A stretch of DNA of 64,000 nucleotides from Methylococcaceae bacterium (GCA_016715325.1 JADKAL010000009.1:1-64000); one strand, 5' to 3'. Shown: positions 36,691 to 45,699, counted from the stretch's first letter. Notes: generated by a model from the letters alone, not told the origin. Made by a program: numbers and translations.

Positions 36691-37047
36691 TTAAGAACAG
36701 GTTTTAGGTGCGCCGCCGTTTGCAGCCGTCGAAAACGACGAGCCGCAGGCGCAGCTTTTCACCGCATTGGGATTGGTGAACTTAAATCCGGAACCGTCCA
36801 GACTGTCGACAAAATCAATCGATATACCGTCCAACATCGGTAAACTGAGTGGATCGACGAAAACTTTGACATCGCCGCAATCGATAATGGTATCGTCGGT
36901 TTTCTCCGTTGATTCCAGTTTCATTCCGTACTGCATGCCGGAACAACCGCCATCGGTCACTTCTATTCGTAACCCTCCGGCCGGTTTGTCGGAATTGCTG
37001 ATAAAACGGCTGACGGCTTTAACGGCGCTTTCGGTTAATGTAATCAT
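36691..37047 (-). CDS. HesB/IscA-type Fe-S carrier in nif operon
   Basis: An A-type carrier of 118 residues with the three conserved cysteines (GGCSGMQYGM and SCACGSSF) and the usual ITLTESAVKAV opening. A short Cys-ending C-terminal extension (GGAPKTCS) is slightly unusual. It is the first gene of the operon. Its promoter is a near-perfect -24/-12 element at 37096-37111, with a TGT-N10-ACA site ~105 bases upstream of the predicted start. That points to NifA/sigma-54 control and a nif-specific role (the place often held by NifIscA). Confidence 0.92.
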   Translation of the reverse strand: MITLTESAVKAVSRFISNSDKPAGGLRIEVTDGGCSGMQYGMKLESTEKTDDTIIDCGDVKVFVDPLSLPMLDGISIDFVDSLDGSGFKFTNPNAVKSCACGSSFSTAANGGAPKTCS

Positions 37048-37095
37048 TTTTAATAAGCCTCTCTATAATTTTGGCATTGATCTTGTAATAGATAA

Positions 37096-37111
37096 TGCAA
37101 CCTGTGTGCCA
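37096..37111 (-). promoter_or_regulatory. Sigma-54 (-24/-12) promoter of hesB-nifU-nifS
   Basis: Minus strand reads TGGCACACAGGTTGCA: TGGCAC-N5-TTGCA, the full consensus. Predicted start near 37085, about 38 bases before the hesB/iscA ATG. Confidence 0.85.
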
Positions 37112-37182
37112 TTCTTTAAATTTATTATTAAGTCAATGATATTACAGGTGTTAAATTGGCTTGCCGAGGCAGTTCGACAAGT

Positions 37183-37198
37183 TGTTACATAACAAACA
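37183..37198. promoter_or_regulatory. NifA upstream activator sequence
   Basis: TGTTACATAACAAACA fits TGT-N4-T-N5-ACA exactly. It is centred ~105 bases upstream of the hesB/iscA start, the classical enhancer distance. It lies between the divergent hesB/iscA and nifZ genes. Confidence 0.75.
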
Positions 37199-37242
37199 CG
37201 CGGCTTTTGTCGTTTTTACTACAAAACACCAACGAGGTAATT

Positions 37243-37503
37243 ATGCGTATAGAAGATTTGGATTTAGGCGATGTCGTGTATGCTGCACACCCCATTGTGA
37301 ACGACGGCAGTATGCCCGATAGTACTGAAGGCGAAATTCTTGCCGAAGCCGGAGCGCGCGGCGTTATTGTCATGAAAGGTCATATCGAAGAAGATGAAAG
37401 TCGCGCTGTTTTCCTCGTGCGTTTCGAAGATTCCGAGTTAAATCTCGGTCGTCCTGTGGGTTGTTGGAGTGACGATTTATTATGTTCTCAGGCGCTGAAC
37501 TAA
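37243..37503 (+). CDS. nifZ: Nitrogen fixation protein NifZ
   Basis: NifZ assists maturation of the nitrogenase MoFe protein P-clusters. ATG at 37243 (MRIEDLDLGDVVYAA) follows a GAGGT ribosome site; the frame open upstream to 37156 is not used. The 86 residues show the family pattern DLGDVVYA...IVNDGSMPDSTEGEIL...GARGVIVMKGHI...VFLVRFED. It is divergent from hesB/iscA and followed after 73 bases by the tandem nitroreductase. Confidence 0.88.
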   Translation: MRIEDLDLGDVVYAAHPIVNDGSMPDSTEGEILAEAGARGVIVMKGHIEEDESRAVFLVRFEDSELNLGRPVGCWSDDLLCSQALN

Positions 37504-37576
37504 AGGATGAATCAAACCATGAGGTACGCTGGCTTTATAATTGCTCTAATCAACAACACCTCTCAACGTTAATACG

Positions 37577-39169
37577 ATGCCAGATAATGCGGAAGCGGTT
37601 TTTCTATATCACCAGCGCACCAAGCATCAGCTTAATGCGTATGCTAAAGGACCCGAATCGCTGGATTGGGACGATCAACCTAATCCCTTCCGCCGATTTA
37701 CCGGATGCGAAGTCGTAAAGCTTCCGACACCCGGAAATGAGCTGGACTGCTTGTTCGGCGACTTGGATCAACCTGAACATATTAAGCCGCAGGTCTTATC
37801 GTTGACGTCGATAGGTTTGTTATTGGAGTTATCCTTCGGCTTGTCCGCATGGAAACAGTTCGGACCGGATCGCTGGGCCTTACGCTGCAACCCTTCCAGC
37901 GGCAATTTACATCCGACCGAAGTTTATGTTGTTTGCACGGATGCCGGTCTACTGGAAGCCGGTGTTTATCATTATGTCAGTTACGACCATCATTTAGAAC
38001 GCCGTTGCCGCTTCGATTCCAGCGCACTCGACTCCGCCGTATTCATCGGCTTATCGTCCATCCATTGGCGCGAAGCCTGGAAATACGGCGAACGCGCTTT
38101 CCGTTACTGTCAACATGATGTCGGTCATGCCATTGCCGCCTTAAGTTATGCTGCTACCAGTTTGGGGTGGAGTATCGAATTGTGCAGCGAATTAAGCGAT
38201 GCCGACATCGCCGACTGCTTAGGGCTGAATCGAACTGATGACTTTATCGAACACGAACGGGAACACGCCGATTGCTTTTTCCGGTTAACAAGCCGTCCTA
38301 ATGAAAACGCTAGGCTTAACCTAGATGCTTTATCACAGACCTGTCAATCGGCTGTCTGGTTAGGAAAAGCCGAACGCTTAAGCCCCAACCATTTCTACCG
38401 CTGGCCTATCATCGACGAAATCGCCGAACAAACCTGCAAACCTCAAACCACTCCTGAACGCTGGCGACCGCCGAATCTGCAATTGCCTAAACCAAGTTAC
38501 AATCTTTCAGCCAGTCATTTGATCAGGCAACGGCGTAGCGCCCAACAATTCAATGGCAAAGTCGACGATCTGCCGATTTCCGATTTCCATCGTATGATGC
38601 GGTCGTTGTTGCCTAGCGCTAAACCGCCGTACACTGCTTGGAACTGGTCGTCGCAAGTGAATATGATCGTGTTTGTGCATAGGGTTGCCGGATTGGAATC
38701 CGGCTTATATGTGCTGCTTCGCGATATCGATGATTTACCGGAACTCAAACAAACATTTTCTGCTGAATTTATCTGGCAGAAAGCGGATGTTCCCTATTCG
38801 CTTTACCTGTTAACCGCTGGCAATGTCCGGCAAGCCGCCAAGACCTTATCTTGTCATCAACCCATTGCCAGCGACAGCTTTTTCAGCTTAGGGATGCTGG
38901 CCCGCTTCGCCGAAAATATCCGAACGGAACCGTGGCGTTATCGCCGCCTCTTTTGGGAGTGCGGTTTACTTGGGCAAATTCTTTACCTGGAAGCAGAAGC
39001 GGCTGGTTATCGAGGTACCGGCATCGGTTGTTTTTTCGACGATGCGGTGCATGGTGTGTTGGGGTTACGGGATGATAAATGGCAAAGCTTGTATCACTTC
39101 ACCGTGGGGAAAGCGTTGGAAGACAAGCGTTTGCAAACTTTTCCGGCATATCTGCATTTGAAGGATTAG
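37577..39169 (+). CDS. Tandem SagB/ThcOx-type nitroreductase-family protein
   Basis: A 530-residue protein with two nitroreductase-like halves. The N-terminal half has LRCNPSSGNLHPTEVYVV, GVYHYVSYDHHLERR and a WKYGERAFRYCQHDVGHAIAALSYAATSLGW block, typical of SagB-type FMN dehydrogenases. The second half repeats the fold from SASHLIRQRRSAQQFNG to RYRRLFWECGLLGQILYLEAEAAGYRGTGIGCFFDD. SagB proteins oxidise azolines in peptide tailoring, but no precursor or cyclodehydratase gene is nearby. It lies 73 bases after nifZ on the same strand and may share its transcript. The substrate is unknown. Confidence 0.88.
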   Translation: MPDNAEAVFLYHQRTKHQLNAYAKGPESLDWDDQPNPFRRFTGCEVVKLPTPGNELDCLFGDLDQPEHIKPQVLSLTSIGLLLELSFGLSAWKQFGPDRWALRCNPSSGNLHPTEVYVVCTDAGLLEAGVYHYVSYDHHLERRCRFDSSALDSAVFIGLSSIHWREAWKYGERAFRYCQHDVGHAIAALSYAATSLGWSIELCSELSDADIADCLGLNRTDDFIEHEREHADCFFRLTSRPNENARLNLDALSQTCQSAVWLGKAERLSPNHFYRWPIIDEIAEQTCKPQTTPERWRPPNLQLPKPSYNLSASHLIRQRRSAQQFNGKVDDLPISDFHRMMRSLLPSAKPPYTAWNWSSQVNMIVFVHRVAGLESGLYVLLRDIDDLPELKQTFSAEFIWQKADVPYSLYLLTAGNVRQAAKTLSCHQPIASDSFFSLGMLARFAENIRTEPWRYRRLFWECGLLGQILYLEAEAAGYRGTGIGCFFDDAVHGVLGLRDDKWQSLYHFTVGKALEDKRLQTFPAYLHLKD

Positions 39170-39364
39170 ATCTCTTTAGGATTGTTCAGGGCGTTAACTT
39201 ATTTGGGCGACGCGTCTAAATTTATTTAAAAACTAAGCCCAATGCCGACCTTTTCGTTTCCGGTCACTTTTTTATGAATTAGTCGCCAACCGGAAACAAA
39301 CATTTAAGCAGCCCTTTTGATCGTAACTACAACATTTCCTTCTTCAAGGTTGGAATTGCGTTTT

Positions 39365-39399
39365 ACGTCACTTTTAAGGTAAGCAAGTGACGTTTTTTG
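39365..39399 (+). terminator. Rho-independent terminator after the nitroreductase gene
   Basis: ACGTCACTT (39365-39373) pairs with AAGTGACGT (39385-39393), followed by a T6 run. It is ~195 bases after the stop codon. Confidence 0.75.
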
Positions 39400-39542
39400 T
39401 CATTACCGGCTTAATCAATTCACATCAAAACTCAAAAAAACGTTGCCTCCTAGTCCAAAATTAAATTGATGAGTGCTTAAATTGAATTTTTTTTGCTACG
39501 GAATATACGTTTTTCCTCATGTCGGCAAAAAAGCTCAACTAG

Positions 39543-39558
39543 CGGCACAATGTATGCT
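39543..39558 (+). promoter_or_regulatory. Sigma-54 (-24/-12)-like promoter of the 162-aa secreted protein
   Basis: CGGCACAATGTATGCT keeps GG-N10-GC spacing with GGCAC and TGC; only the first base departs from the consensus. Predicted start ~39569. No TGT-N10-ACA site was found in the 150 bases upstream. Confidence 0.5.
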
Positions 39559-39713
39559 TAAAAATAAATAAGACGAGTTGTTTGACGGATTACTTTCTAG
39601 GTTATTTTGTAATAATCTAGAAGTATCGCAACATAACATTTCAACTAAGTCTTTGACATCATTTGTTTTTAATGAATGTTCACTTCGGAAAATTAAAACT
39701 ATTGGAGAGTTAA

Positions 39714-40202
39714 ATGTTTTTAAAAATTCAAAAATTAAGCTGGTTTATTGTAATAACAATCGGTTTCACCGGATTGGTATCAGCGAATGATAAAGAAAAA
39801 GATAAAGAACCTGACGCTGCAAATCAGTATATCTATACACCCACGCTGCAAAAAGATCCTTCTGACGTATTTACTTGTCGGGTCGTAAACATTGGAAAAA
39901 AATCTCAGTCTTTCGACATCAGCATTTTAAGCAGCCAAGGCAAACTGATGGAATCTCAAGCGCCTGCGTTGCTGCAACCAGGATTTACATCGTCGGATTC
40001 TACGAATACGAAAAATACGATTGGATACTGCCGCGTGGGAGTTAGAGGTTCGGCAAATGATTTTCTCGTGACCTTTTGTTCGCAGTCAGCAACAAGTAGT
40101 TCATGCAATGCAGTTGTAACAGGTCAATCTACTTCTAATGTAACGCGTCAATCTAGTGATGATGAAATAGGTGAGTCTACTGAAAAGAAAAAGCGCAGAT
40201 AG
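39714..40202 (+). CDS. Secreted protein of unknown function, 162 aa
   Basis: ATG at 39714 follows TTGGAGAG. A signal peptide covers residues 1-~24 (ends LVSA). The mature part begins NDKEKDKEPD. It is beta-rich, with four Cys (FTCRV, GYCRVG, TFCSQ, SSCNAV) likely to form two disulfides. The C-terminus is Ser/Thr-rich and ends in a very basic KKKRR. I do not recognise a family. It stands alone between the nif block and the CSLREA protein, with a sigma-54-like promoter upstream. Confidence 0.7.
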   Translation: MFLKIQKLSWFIVITIGFTGLVSANDKEKDKEPDAANQYIYTPTLQKDPSDVFTCRVVNIGKKSQSFDISILSSQGKLMESQAPALLQPGFTSSDSTNTKNTIGYCRVGVRGSANDFLVTFCSQSATSSSCNAVVTGQSTSNVTRQSSDDEIGESTEKKKRR

Positions 40203-40282
40203 ATTAAGGGAAGTATACAGAAGCCCTATATTTAACCATTTGATAGTATCACTGGGCAAAACAGTAGCTAACCTGTAAAAGA

Positions 40283-40383
40283 GTTAACACGTCCCCCATT
40301 TGAAAATGGGGGATTAATTTAGAAAATCTCCCCCAACTCCTCTTTTTCAAAGAGGGGTAACATATTTAATACTTAACTTAACG
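40283..40383. repeat. MITE-like element, copy B
   Basis: Inner inverted repeats (CCCCCATTTGAAAATGGGGG and CCTCTTTTTCAAAGAGG) and the right end TACTTAACTTAAC match the element at 43376-43483. The left terminus is diverged. Confidence 0.55.
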
Positions 40384-40442
40384 GCATTTTTCTTGAAGGA
40401 ACGGCATCCATTAATGCTATGGATGCCGTTGTTCGGTTTGGT

Positions 40443-42269
40443 TTATGGAATAGTAGAGCTGGCTTCACAATTTGTTGCAGTGTCCGTACCCGTACCACCG
40501 TCGCAGTTATCCGTTCCTGCACCGCCGTTGAGCGTATCGTTGCCACTGCCGCCAATTAAACTATCGTTGCCTTCGCCGCCGCAGATGATATCGTTATCGC
40601 TGCCGCCGTTAATGGTGTCGTCTCCGCCCAATCCGTGGATAATGTCACGGCCTTTTGTGCCGGTGATGGTGTTAGGGCCGGGTGTGCCGACGATGGTGGG
40701 TTTCAAACCGTTACACAATAGCGATTGAACAGTAACCGCTTGGCTTGCCGTGTTGTTGGATGACAGCGGATCGGGTTGGTCGGCGCTTACGCTGACATTG
40801 TTGGTTAAAGACGTCACTTTGTTGGTTATGCCTTTAACGGAAACGATGGCGTTTCCGCCGCTCGAAAGGTTGCCTATGTTACAGGTAATCTTACCGCCGG
40901 TGAGAACGCCGCAACTGCCTTGATTGGTGCTTGCTGTAATCGAACTTAAGCCGGAGGCCGGTAAAGTGTCGATAACTTTTACACCGGTTGCATCGGCAGG
41001 GCCGTTGTTGATTACATTGATGGTCCAGCTAACGGAATCGCGTAGCACAACGGGGTTAGGCGAAACGGTTTCGGAGATTGCTAAATCAGCCGAAACGGGA
41101 ACTTCAAATGCGCCGATATCGCAGCCTGAGCCCTGAGGCCGAGTCACGCCGCGTTGATCGGTTGGTGTGCAATTAACCGCAGAGGCTGTGTTAATAGCCG
41201 GACTCGTTGTAAGCAGCGCCAAGGTTTGGGTTGAACCGCCGTTGTTACCCAAAACGGTATTCACTATCGTATTGACATCAATTCCTACGATATTGCCGTT
41301 TACGCCGTTTTGTAAGCCGCTGAAAATTCCTGCAGAACTGCCAATCAAGTTATTGCTGCCACTTGTTACATAACCACGGATATCAGAAGGGGAAACCAAA
41401 TCCGGTAGGTTCGTCCGTTTTATACTGTTGTGGTTGCCAGCAATAATACTATTTTCCAGGTTAAAAAAAGCGGGTTGCAGAGCTGCCCCGCTTAGCGAAG
41501 CATTGTCAATACCGCCACCTTCGTTGATGCTCGCAGTACAAAAGGCTGCGGTACAGGCCGGGGTTACGGCGCTGTTGCCAACAACCGTGAGGTGGTAGCC
41601 CCATAGTTTGCCGCGGCCATTCAATATAGCACCGCCAAAGGATGCGCTATTGTTTGAAAAAGTGCTATTTGTAATGACAAGGTTGCCATTCGGGACAACT
41701 GAGGTCGTGTCACCGTAATTGGCAATGCCCCCCCCGTTACCGGTTGATGTGTTGCCTGAAAAAGTGCAACGGTCGATATTCAGGTTGCCATACTGGTTAT
41801 TGATACCGGCACCGCCTCCGATTCCCCCACCGGCAAAGCTGCCACCAGTCGCTAAGCCGTTGGCTACAGTTAGGTTTCTCAGGGTAAGATTAGCGCCCGG
41901 ATTTAATTGCAGCACCCGCACGGCATAGTTGCCGCTTAAGATTACGTTTCGTCCAACGCCGTCTAAAGTTAAACCGACCGCATCGCTTATAGTTAGCTGG
42001 CTGGTAAGCGCTATGGTTCCGCTGGTGCTAAAGAGGACGGTATCGGCTCCGGCGCCTGCTATGCAATCGCCAGCCGTGTCGGTATTTGCGCTATTTATGG
42101 CTTCCCTCAATGTGCAAAGGGTGTCGCCGGTCAAACCGGGATCGCCAAGGTCGTTAACGGTGATCGTGTTAGCCCATGCCTGTGCGCCTCCTAGCGTAAA
42201 TAGTACGGCTAGTGCCGTAGATTTGCAATTAAGCTTCAGCTTTCTTTTGCATTTTTTTAATGATGTCAT
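40443..42269 (-). CDS. Secreted CSLREA / beta-helix / DUF11 / RTX-repeat surface protein
   Basis: A 608-residue exported protein. The signal peptide is residues 1-~34 (ends AQAWA). The CSLREA domain reads VNDLGDPGLTGDTLCTLREAINSANTD. A parallel beta-helix region with NSTFSNNSA-type repeats leads to a choice-of-anchor Q-like end (NGGSTQTLALLTTSPAIN...GSGCDIGAFE). One DUF11 domain follows (LAISETVSPNPVVLRDSVSWTINVINNGPADATGVKV). At least four RTX nonapeptides (LGGDDTINGGSDNDIICGGEGNDSLIGG) lie near the C-terminus and bind calcium. RTX repeats usually mean type I secretion, yet a Sec signal is present and no type I genes are nearby. Confidence 0.88.
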   Translation of the reverse strand: MTSLKKCKRKLKLNCKSTALAVLFTLGGAQAWANTITVNDLGDPGLTGDTLCTLREAINSANTDTAGDCIAGAGADTVLFSTSGTIALTSQLTISDAVGLTLDGVGRNVILSGNYAVRVLQLNPGANLTLRNLTVANGLATGGSFAGGGIGGGAGINNQYGNLNIDRCTFSGNTSTGNGGGIANYGDTTSVVPNGNLVITNSTFSNNSASFGGAILNGRGKLWGYHLTVVGNSAVTPACTAAFCTASINEGGGIDNASLSGAALQPAFFNLENSIIAGNHNSIKRTNLPDLVSPSDIRGYVTSGSNNLIGSSAGIFSGLQNGVNGNIVGIDVNTIVNTVLGNNGGSTQTLALLTTSPAINTASAVNCTPTDQRGVTRPQGSGCDIGAFEVPVSADLAISETVSPNPVVLRDSVSWTINVINNGPADATGVKVIDTLPASGLSSITASTNQGSCGVLTGGKITCNIGNLSSGGNAIVSVKGITNKVTSLTNNVSVSADQPDPLSSNNTASQAVTVQSLLCNGLKPTIVGTPGPNTITGTKGRDIIHGLGGDDTINGGSDNDIICGGEGNDSLIGGSGNDTLNGGAGTDNCDGGTGTDTATNCEASSTIP

Positions 42270-43660
42270 CTTAGCTCTCCATAGTGAGTTTTATTATCTT
42301 TGGAACCGCGATGCCGGTGCTGCTCGGCTCAATGCGGTTCGTGTAATTGAATAAACGTCCGGTGTTCAGGTTTAAAAAGACGTTAATCTGCTTTCAGTTA
42401 AACATCGAAAGCGCAGCAAAATTCGTTAATTCAACAGTGGCGGAGTCGTCGCCAAGGTCAGATACAAATAGAAAAAATTGATAAGTAATTTATACAAAAT
42501 AGATAGTGACGAAAAATAGTTAAGCAATGCTTAAAAAACGTTTTTAACTATCTAAATTACATAAAGTTTTGTGTTTTCTTACCCGTTATCAATTTCTAAG
42601 AAAACCCAATCCTAACATCATTAAGCAAGCGGTGATTTGACTTCGATCAATGTATCCTCATTCGCGAGCGGTCTTCCATTTGTTTCAGCATATTTAGCTG
42701 CAGTGTATCCAATTCCCGGTTTAATCCAGTGTTTAGCAAAATAGTTCGCTAGTAAAATAAAATCGGTAATTCGTAGCCAGTTACTTTAATTCAGCTTGTA
42801 CACGATGTAATACATTACAGGTGGATTATTTCCGATACTCCGCACGCACATAAACAATTTTTACACTAGCTATCAAACTAGGTTGTCAGCTTAAAGGGCG
42901 TTATTCAGCTCGCTAGATTTATTAACCGTCAGAAATAAACCGCTTAACGAGCTGAACAACACATTCTTTCAATATCTTTGTAAAAAATAATGCGGATTTT
43001 ATAAGAAAAACGCTTGTTTTAATCTAAAATCGGTAGGGGTTCAGTCCGTGGTTTGATTTAGAGCAGGCTGAACCTCTTTAAATATTACAGCGCGCTAATT
43101 TTGGTTTTCTTATCGTTTATTCCAAATTTTTAAGCATGGGTTCAATGTTGCTGAAAAAATTCTATTTCGCCGGTTTTTAATCGGCCTTCCGGCGTACACC
43201 TCAAACTTCGATTTACGATGCAAACTATTCGATCAAGATTGTGAGCACTTGTACCGCAACGGTTTATCTAATTTGATTTGTCATTTTGATATTTTAATTT
43301 CTCATTAAGCTCCTTAAGCATGAATGCTTGAAACCGCTCCCTAAGCGAAGCTTAAGGTTTTTGTCTATCAATGTAGTTAAGTTAAGCAAGACTCTCCCTT
43401 TGAAAAAGTGGGATTTTTATTAAAAATTTCCCCAAACCCCTCTTTTTCAAAGAGGGGTACACATTTTTAATGCTTAACTTAACGCCATTTAGTTGTATGT
43501 ACCCTAGGTTGAATTTTTAATGTGCCGAATCAATAGTATTTAAATATTCGTTAAGGCCAATCAGGTATAAATCGTTTGCCTAATCTATGCTTGTCAATCG
43601 GCGGACTAGGGCCGCAAACATTTAGAACACTAACTATCAGAATTTGAAGAGAGGTTGTTA
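42270..43660. other. 1.39-kb intergenic region
   Basis: The longest gap in the window. It holds the MITE-like element at 43376-43483. No frame of convincing composition is present, and no tRNA, promoter consensus or other structured RNA was recognised. Confidence 0.5.
43376..43483. repeat. MITE-like element, copy C with intact terminal inverted repeats
   Basis: The 13-base end GTTAAGTTAAGCA (43376-43388) is exactly mirrored by TGCTTAACTTAAC (43471-43483). Inside are CTCCCTTTGAAAAAGTGGG and CCCCTCTTTTTCAAAGAGGGG. It is 108 bp long and has no coding capacity. It is the best-preserved of three copies. Confidence 0.65.
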
Positions 43661-44122
43661 ATGATATTAACTAAGCTGTCAAGCAAGCAGTACTTTTGCC
43701 TACTTATTTTGGCTTTTTATAGCGTTATTCAAAGTGCTGGGGCTGCTTGCGTTGCGGGTTCTGTTACGATGAGAGCGCCGCTTTACACCGTGACCATCGA
43801 TGCCTCCAGATTGTTGACGTATCAGAGACAAATCGGCACTGTTGCAAAAAGAGCCGTTCTAAGAAGCGATTGCGTGGGTTATACCACTTACACGATTTCA
43901 GGAACCAACGGCTTGACCTATGCTAACGGCACTCAGTTGGTCGTTTTAGGAAAAAACGATTTTACTTCCCCAACCCCCAGAGCACTATTTCTTACCCTTA
44001 ATAACGGTTCAATCAATTCGACCGTAACGGCATCCGGTGCGCAAACCGGTATTAACAGCGATCCGTTCAGTATCTATTTCGGATCGTCAATGGACATGCG
44101 GGTCAAGCAACCCTGGAGATAA
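43661..44122 (+). CDS. Secreted protein of unknown function, 153 aa
   Basis: ATG at 43661 follows GAGAGG; a TTG at 43655 is less likely. A signal peptide ends near residue 28 (SAGAA). The mature part starts CVAGSVTM and has a second Cys (SDCVGYTTY), consistent with one disulfide. It is rich in Thr, Ser and small residues in alternating patterns, suggesting a beta-sandwich. The family is not recognised. An 11-bp hairpin without a T run lies at 44211-44243. Confidence 0.6.
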   Translation: MILTKLSSKQYFCLLILAFYSVIQSAGAACVAGSVTMRAPLYTVTIDASRLLTYQRQIGTVAKRAVLRSDCVGYTTYTISGTNGLTYANGTQLVVLGKNDFTSPTPRALFLTLNNGSINSTVTASGAQTGINSDPFSIYFGSSMDMRVKQPWR

Positions 44123-44210
44123 ATTCGCCGGTCATTAAAAGCGGCCATCTCTTTAGGATTGCAAAAATCCGGTCTACAAGGATCTAATTCCAATACAGTC
44201 GAACTAATTT

Positions 44211-44243
44211 AGAAGCGCATCGTATTCAAATGGATGCGCTTCT
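44211..44243. other. Strong hairpin between the secreted protein and rlmB
   Basis: AGAAGCGCATC (44211-44221) is exactly mirrored by GATGCGCTTCT (44233-44243). No T run follows on either strand, so it is not a standard intrinsic terminator. Confidence 0.5.
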
Positions 44244-44316
44244 CATCAATAAATGATTCAATCGAAAGATGTTAATCAGTTATCCTATTGCCGATTAAAT
44301 CAATAACAAACTTTTA

Positions 44317-45063
44317 ATGAAATCCACCAAACTCTTCGGTCTTCACGCCGTGCAGGCGGCATTGGATTATTCGCCCGGTAAAATAATTCGGGTTTGGATC
44401 GATGCACAACGATTGGATAAACGACTAGGTAAAATCATCGACGACTTAGCCGCCTTAGGAATTGAACCGGAAAAAGCGGACCGGAAAAAACTCGACCGTT
44501 TGGCGGACGGGAATAATCATCAAGGCATTGCGATGGAAGTCGAGATGCCGGGCGAATTGCCGGAAAGCGACTTAAAAGATGCGGTTCTGAGTTTAGAGAA
44601 ACCTGCCTTATTTTTGGTATTAGACAATGTGCAAGACCCGCATAATCTGGGGGCTTGTTTACGTACTGCCGATGCGACGGGCGTTCAAGGCGTTATTATT
44701 ACCAAGGATAACGCTACAGGGATTACGCCCACGGTTTGTAAAGTGGCTAGCGGTGCTGCCGAAACCGTCCCTGTATATCAAGTAACCAATTTGTCGAGAA
44801 CATTGCGTTGGCTGAAAGAGCAGGGGGTTTGGGTGGCGGGTACCGCCGGTGACGCTGAGCTTACGGTTTACGAGACCGATCTAAATCGGTCGTTGGCAGT
44901 CGTAATTGGCGCCGAAGGGTCTGGACTTCGGCGATTGACTAAGGAACAATGCGATTTTTTGATTAAATTGCCAATGCTGGGTCAAGTAGAAAGCCTTAAT
45001 TTATCCGTCGCCGCCGGTGTTGTGCTGTACGAGGTTTTGCGCCAGCGTAGTGGTCGTTCTTAA
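44317..45063 (+). CDS. rlmB: 23S rRNA (guanosine-2'-O-)-methyltransferase RlmB
   Basis: A SPOUT/TrmH-family enzyme that methylates the ribose of G2251 in 23S rRNA. The N-terminal L30e-like substrate-binding region (MKSTKLFGLHAVQAAL) is followed by the knotted domain with LVLDNVQDPHNLGACLRTADATG, VVIGAEGSGLRRLTKEQCD and IKLPMLGQVESLNLSVAAGVVLYE. Length (248 aa) is normal. It lies only 9 bases ahead of ccmA. Confidence 0.95.
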   Translation: MKSTKLFGLHAVQAALDYSPGKIIRVWIDAQRLDKRLGKIIDDLAALGIEPEKADRKKLDRLADGNNHQGIAMEVEMPGELPESDLKDAVLSLEKPALFLVLDNVQDPHNLGACLRTADATGVQGVIITKDNATGITPTVCKVASGAAETVPVYQVTNLSRTLRWLKEQGVWVAGTAGDAELTVYETDLNRSLAVVIGAEGSGLRRLTKEQCDFLIKLPMLGQVESLNLSVAAGVVLYEVLRQRSGRS

Positions 45064-45072
45064 GTTTTAATT

Positions 45073-45699
45073 ATGCAACAAGCACTTACGGCAAAACTTG
45101 AAACACAGAGTTTAAGTTGTATCCGCGACGACCGGGTATTATTTGAAAATCTCGGTTTTTCGGTCGATCCAGGACAAGTTTTATTATTAGAGGGCGAAAA
45201 CGGCACCGGAAAAACGTCGTTGCTGCGGATTCTGTGCGGATTTAGAGAACCCGATACCGGAACCGTAATGTGGTGCGGCGAGGCTATAGAACAAAGCCGG
45301 TATTTTACGGACATGGCGTATGTCGGGCATATGGACGGCATTAAAAAAGAATTAACGGTGCTGGAAAATTTGAAGCTGTCGTTGGCTTTAGGTCAATTAG
45401 GTAAATTGACCCTAGCTCAAGCTTTAAACAAGGTGAAGTTATCGGGGTACGACGATACGCTGGTTCAGGCGTTGTCCGCCGGACAGAAAAGACGCTTATC
45501 GTTAGCGCGTTTGCTCATTACCCATAATGTGCTCTGGATATTGGACGAGCCTTTTACATCCTTGGATAAACAAGGCATCCAGTTAATCGAATCGATAATG
45601 GTCGAACACTGCGCGCAAGGCGGCATGATTGTGATGACATCGCATCACGAAGTAAACCTGCATGGCGTTGAAATCAAAAGAATCAGGTTAATGCGATGA
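45073..45699 (+). CDS. ccmA: Heme exporter ATP-binding protein CcmA
   Basis: ABC ATPase of System I cytochrome c maturation; with CcmB/C/D it drives release of holo-CcmE. Walker A GENGTGKTS is near residue 42. The signature LSAGQKRRLSLARL and Walker B LWILDEPFTSLD follow, and the H-loop is SHH. 208 aa, the usual size. The 3' end overlaps ccmB by 4 bases. Confidence 0.96.
   Translation: MQQALTAKLETQSLSCIRDDRVLFENLGFSVDPGQVLLLEGENGTGKTSLLRILCGFREPDTGTVMWCGEAIEQSRYFTDMAYVGHMDGIKKELTVLENLKLSLALGQLGKLTLAQALNKVKLSGYDDTLVQALSAGQKRRLSLARLLITHNVLWILDEPFTSLDKQGIQLIESIMVEHCAQGGMIVMTSHHEVNLHGVEIKRIRLMR

Larger units (their letters stand above)
39170..39713. other. 544-bp intergenic region with terminator and -24/-12 site
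   Basis: Contains the terminator at 39365-39399 and a sigma-54-type promoter at 39543-39558. The 145-base leader of the next gene carries a hairpin around TTCTAGGTTATT/AATAATCTAGAA (39595-39624). No gene seen. Confidence 0.5.
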
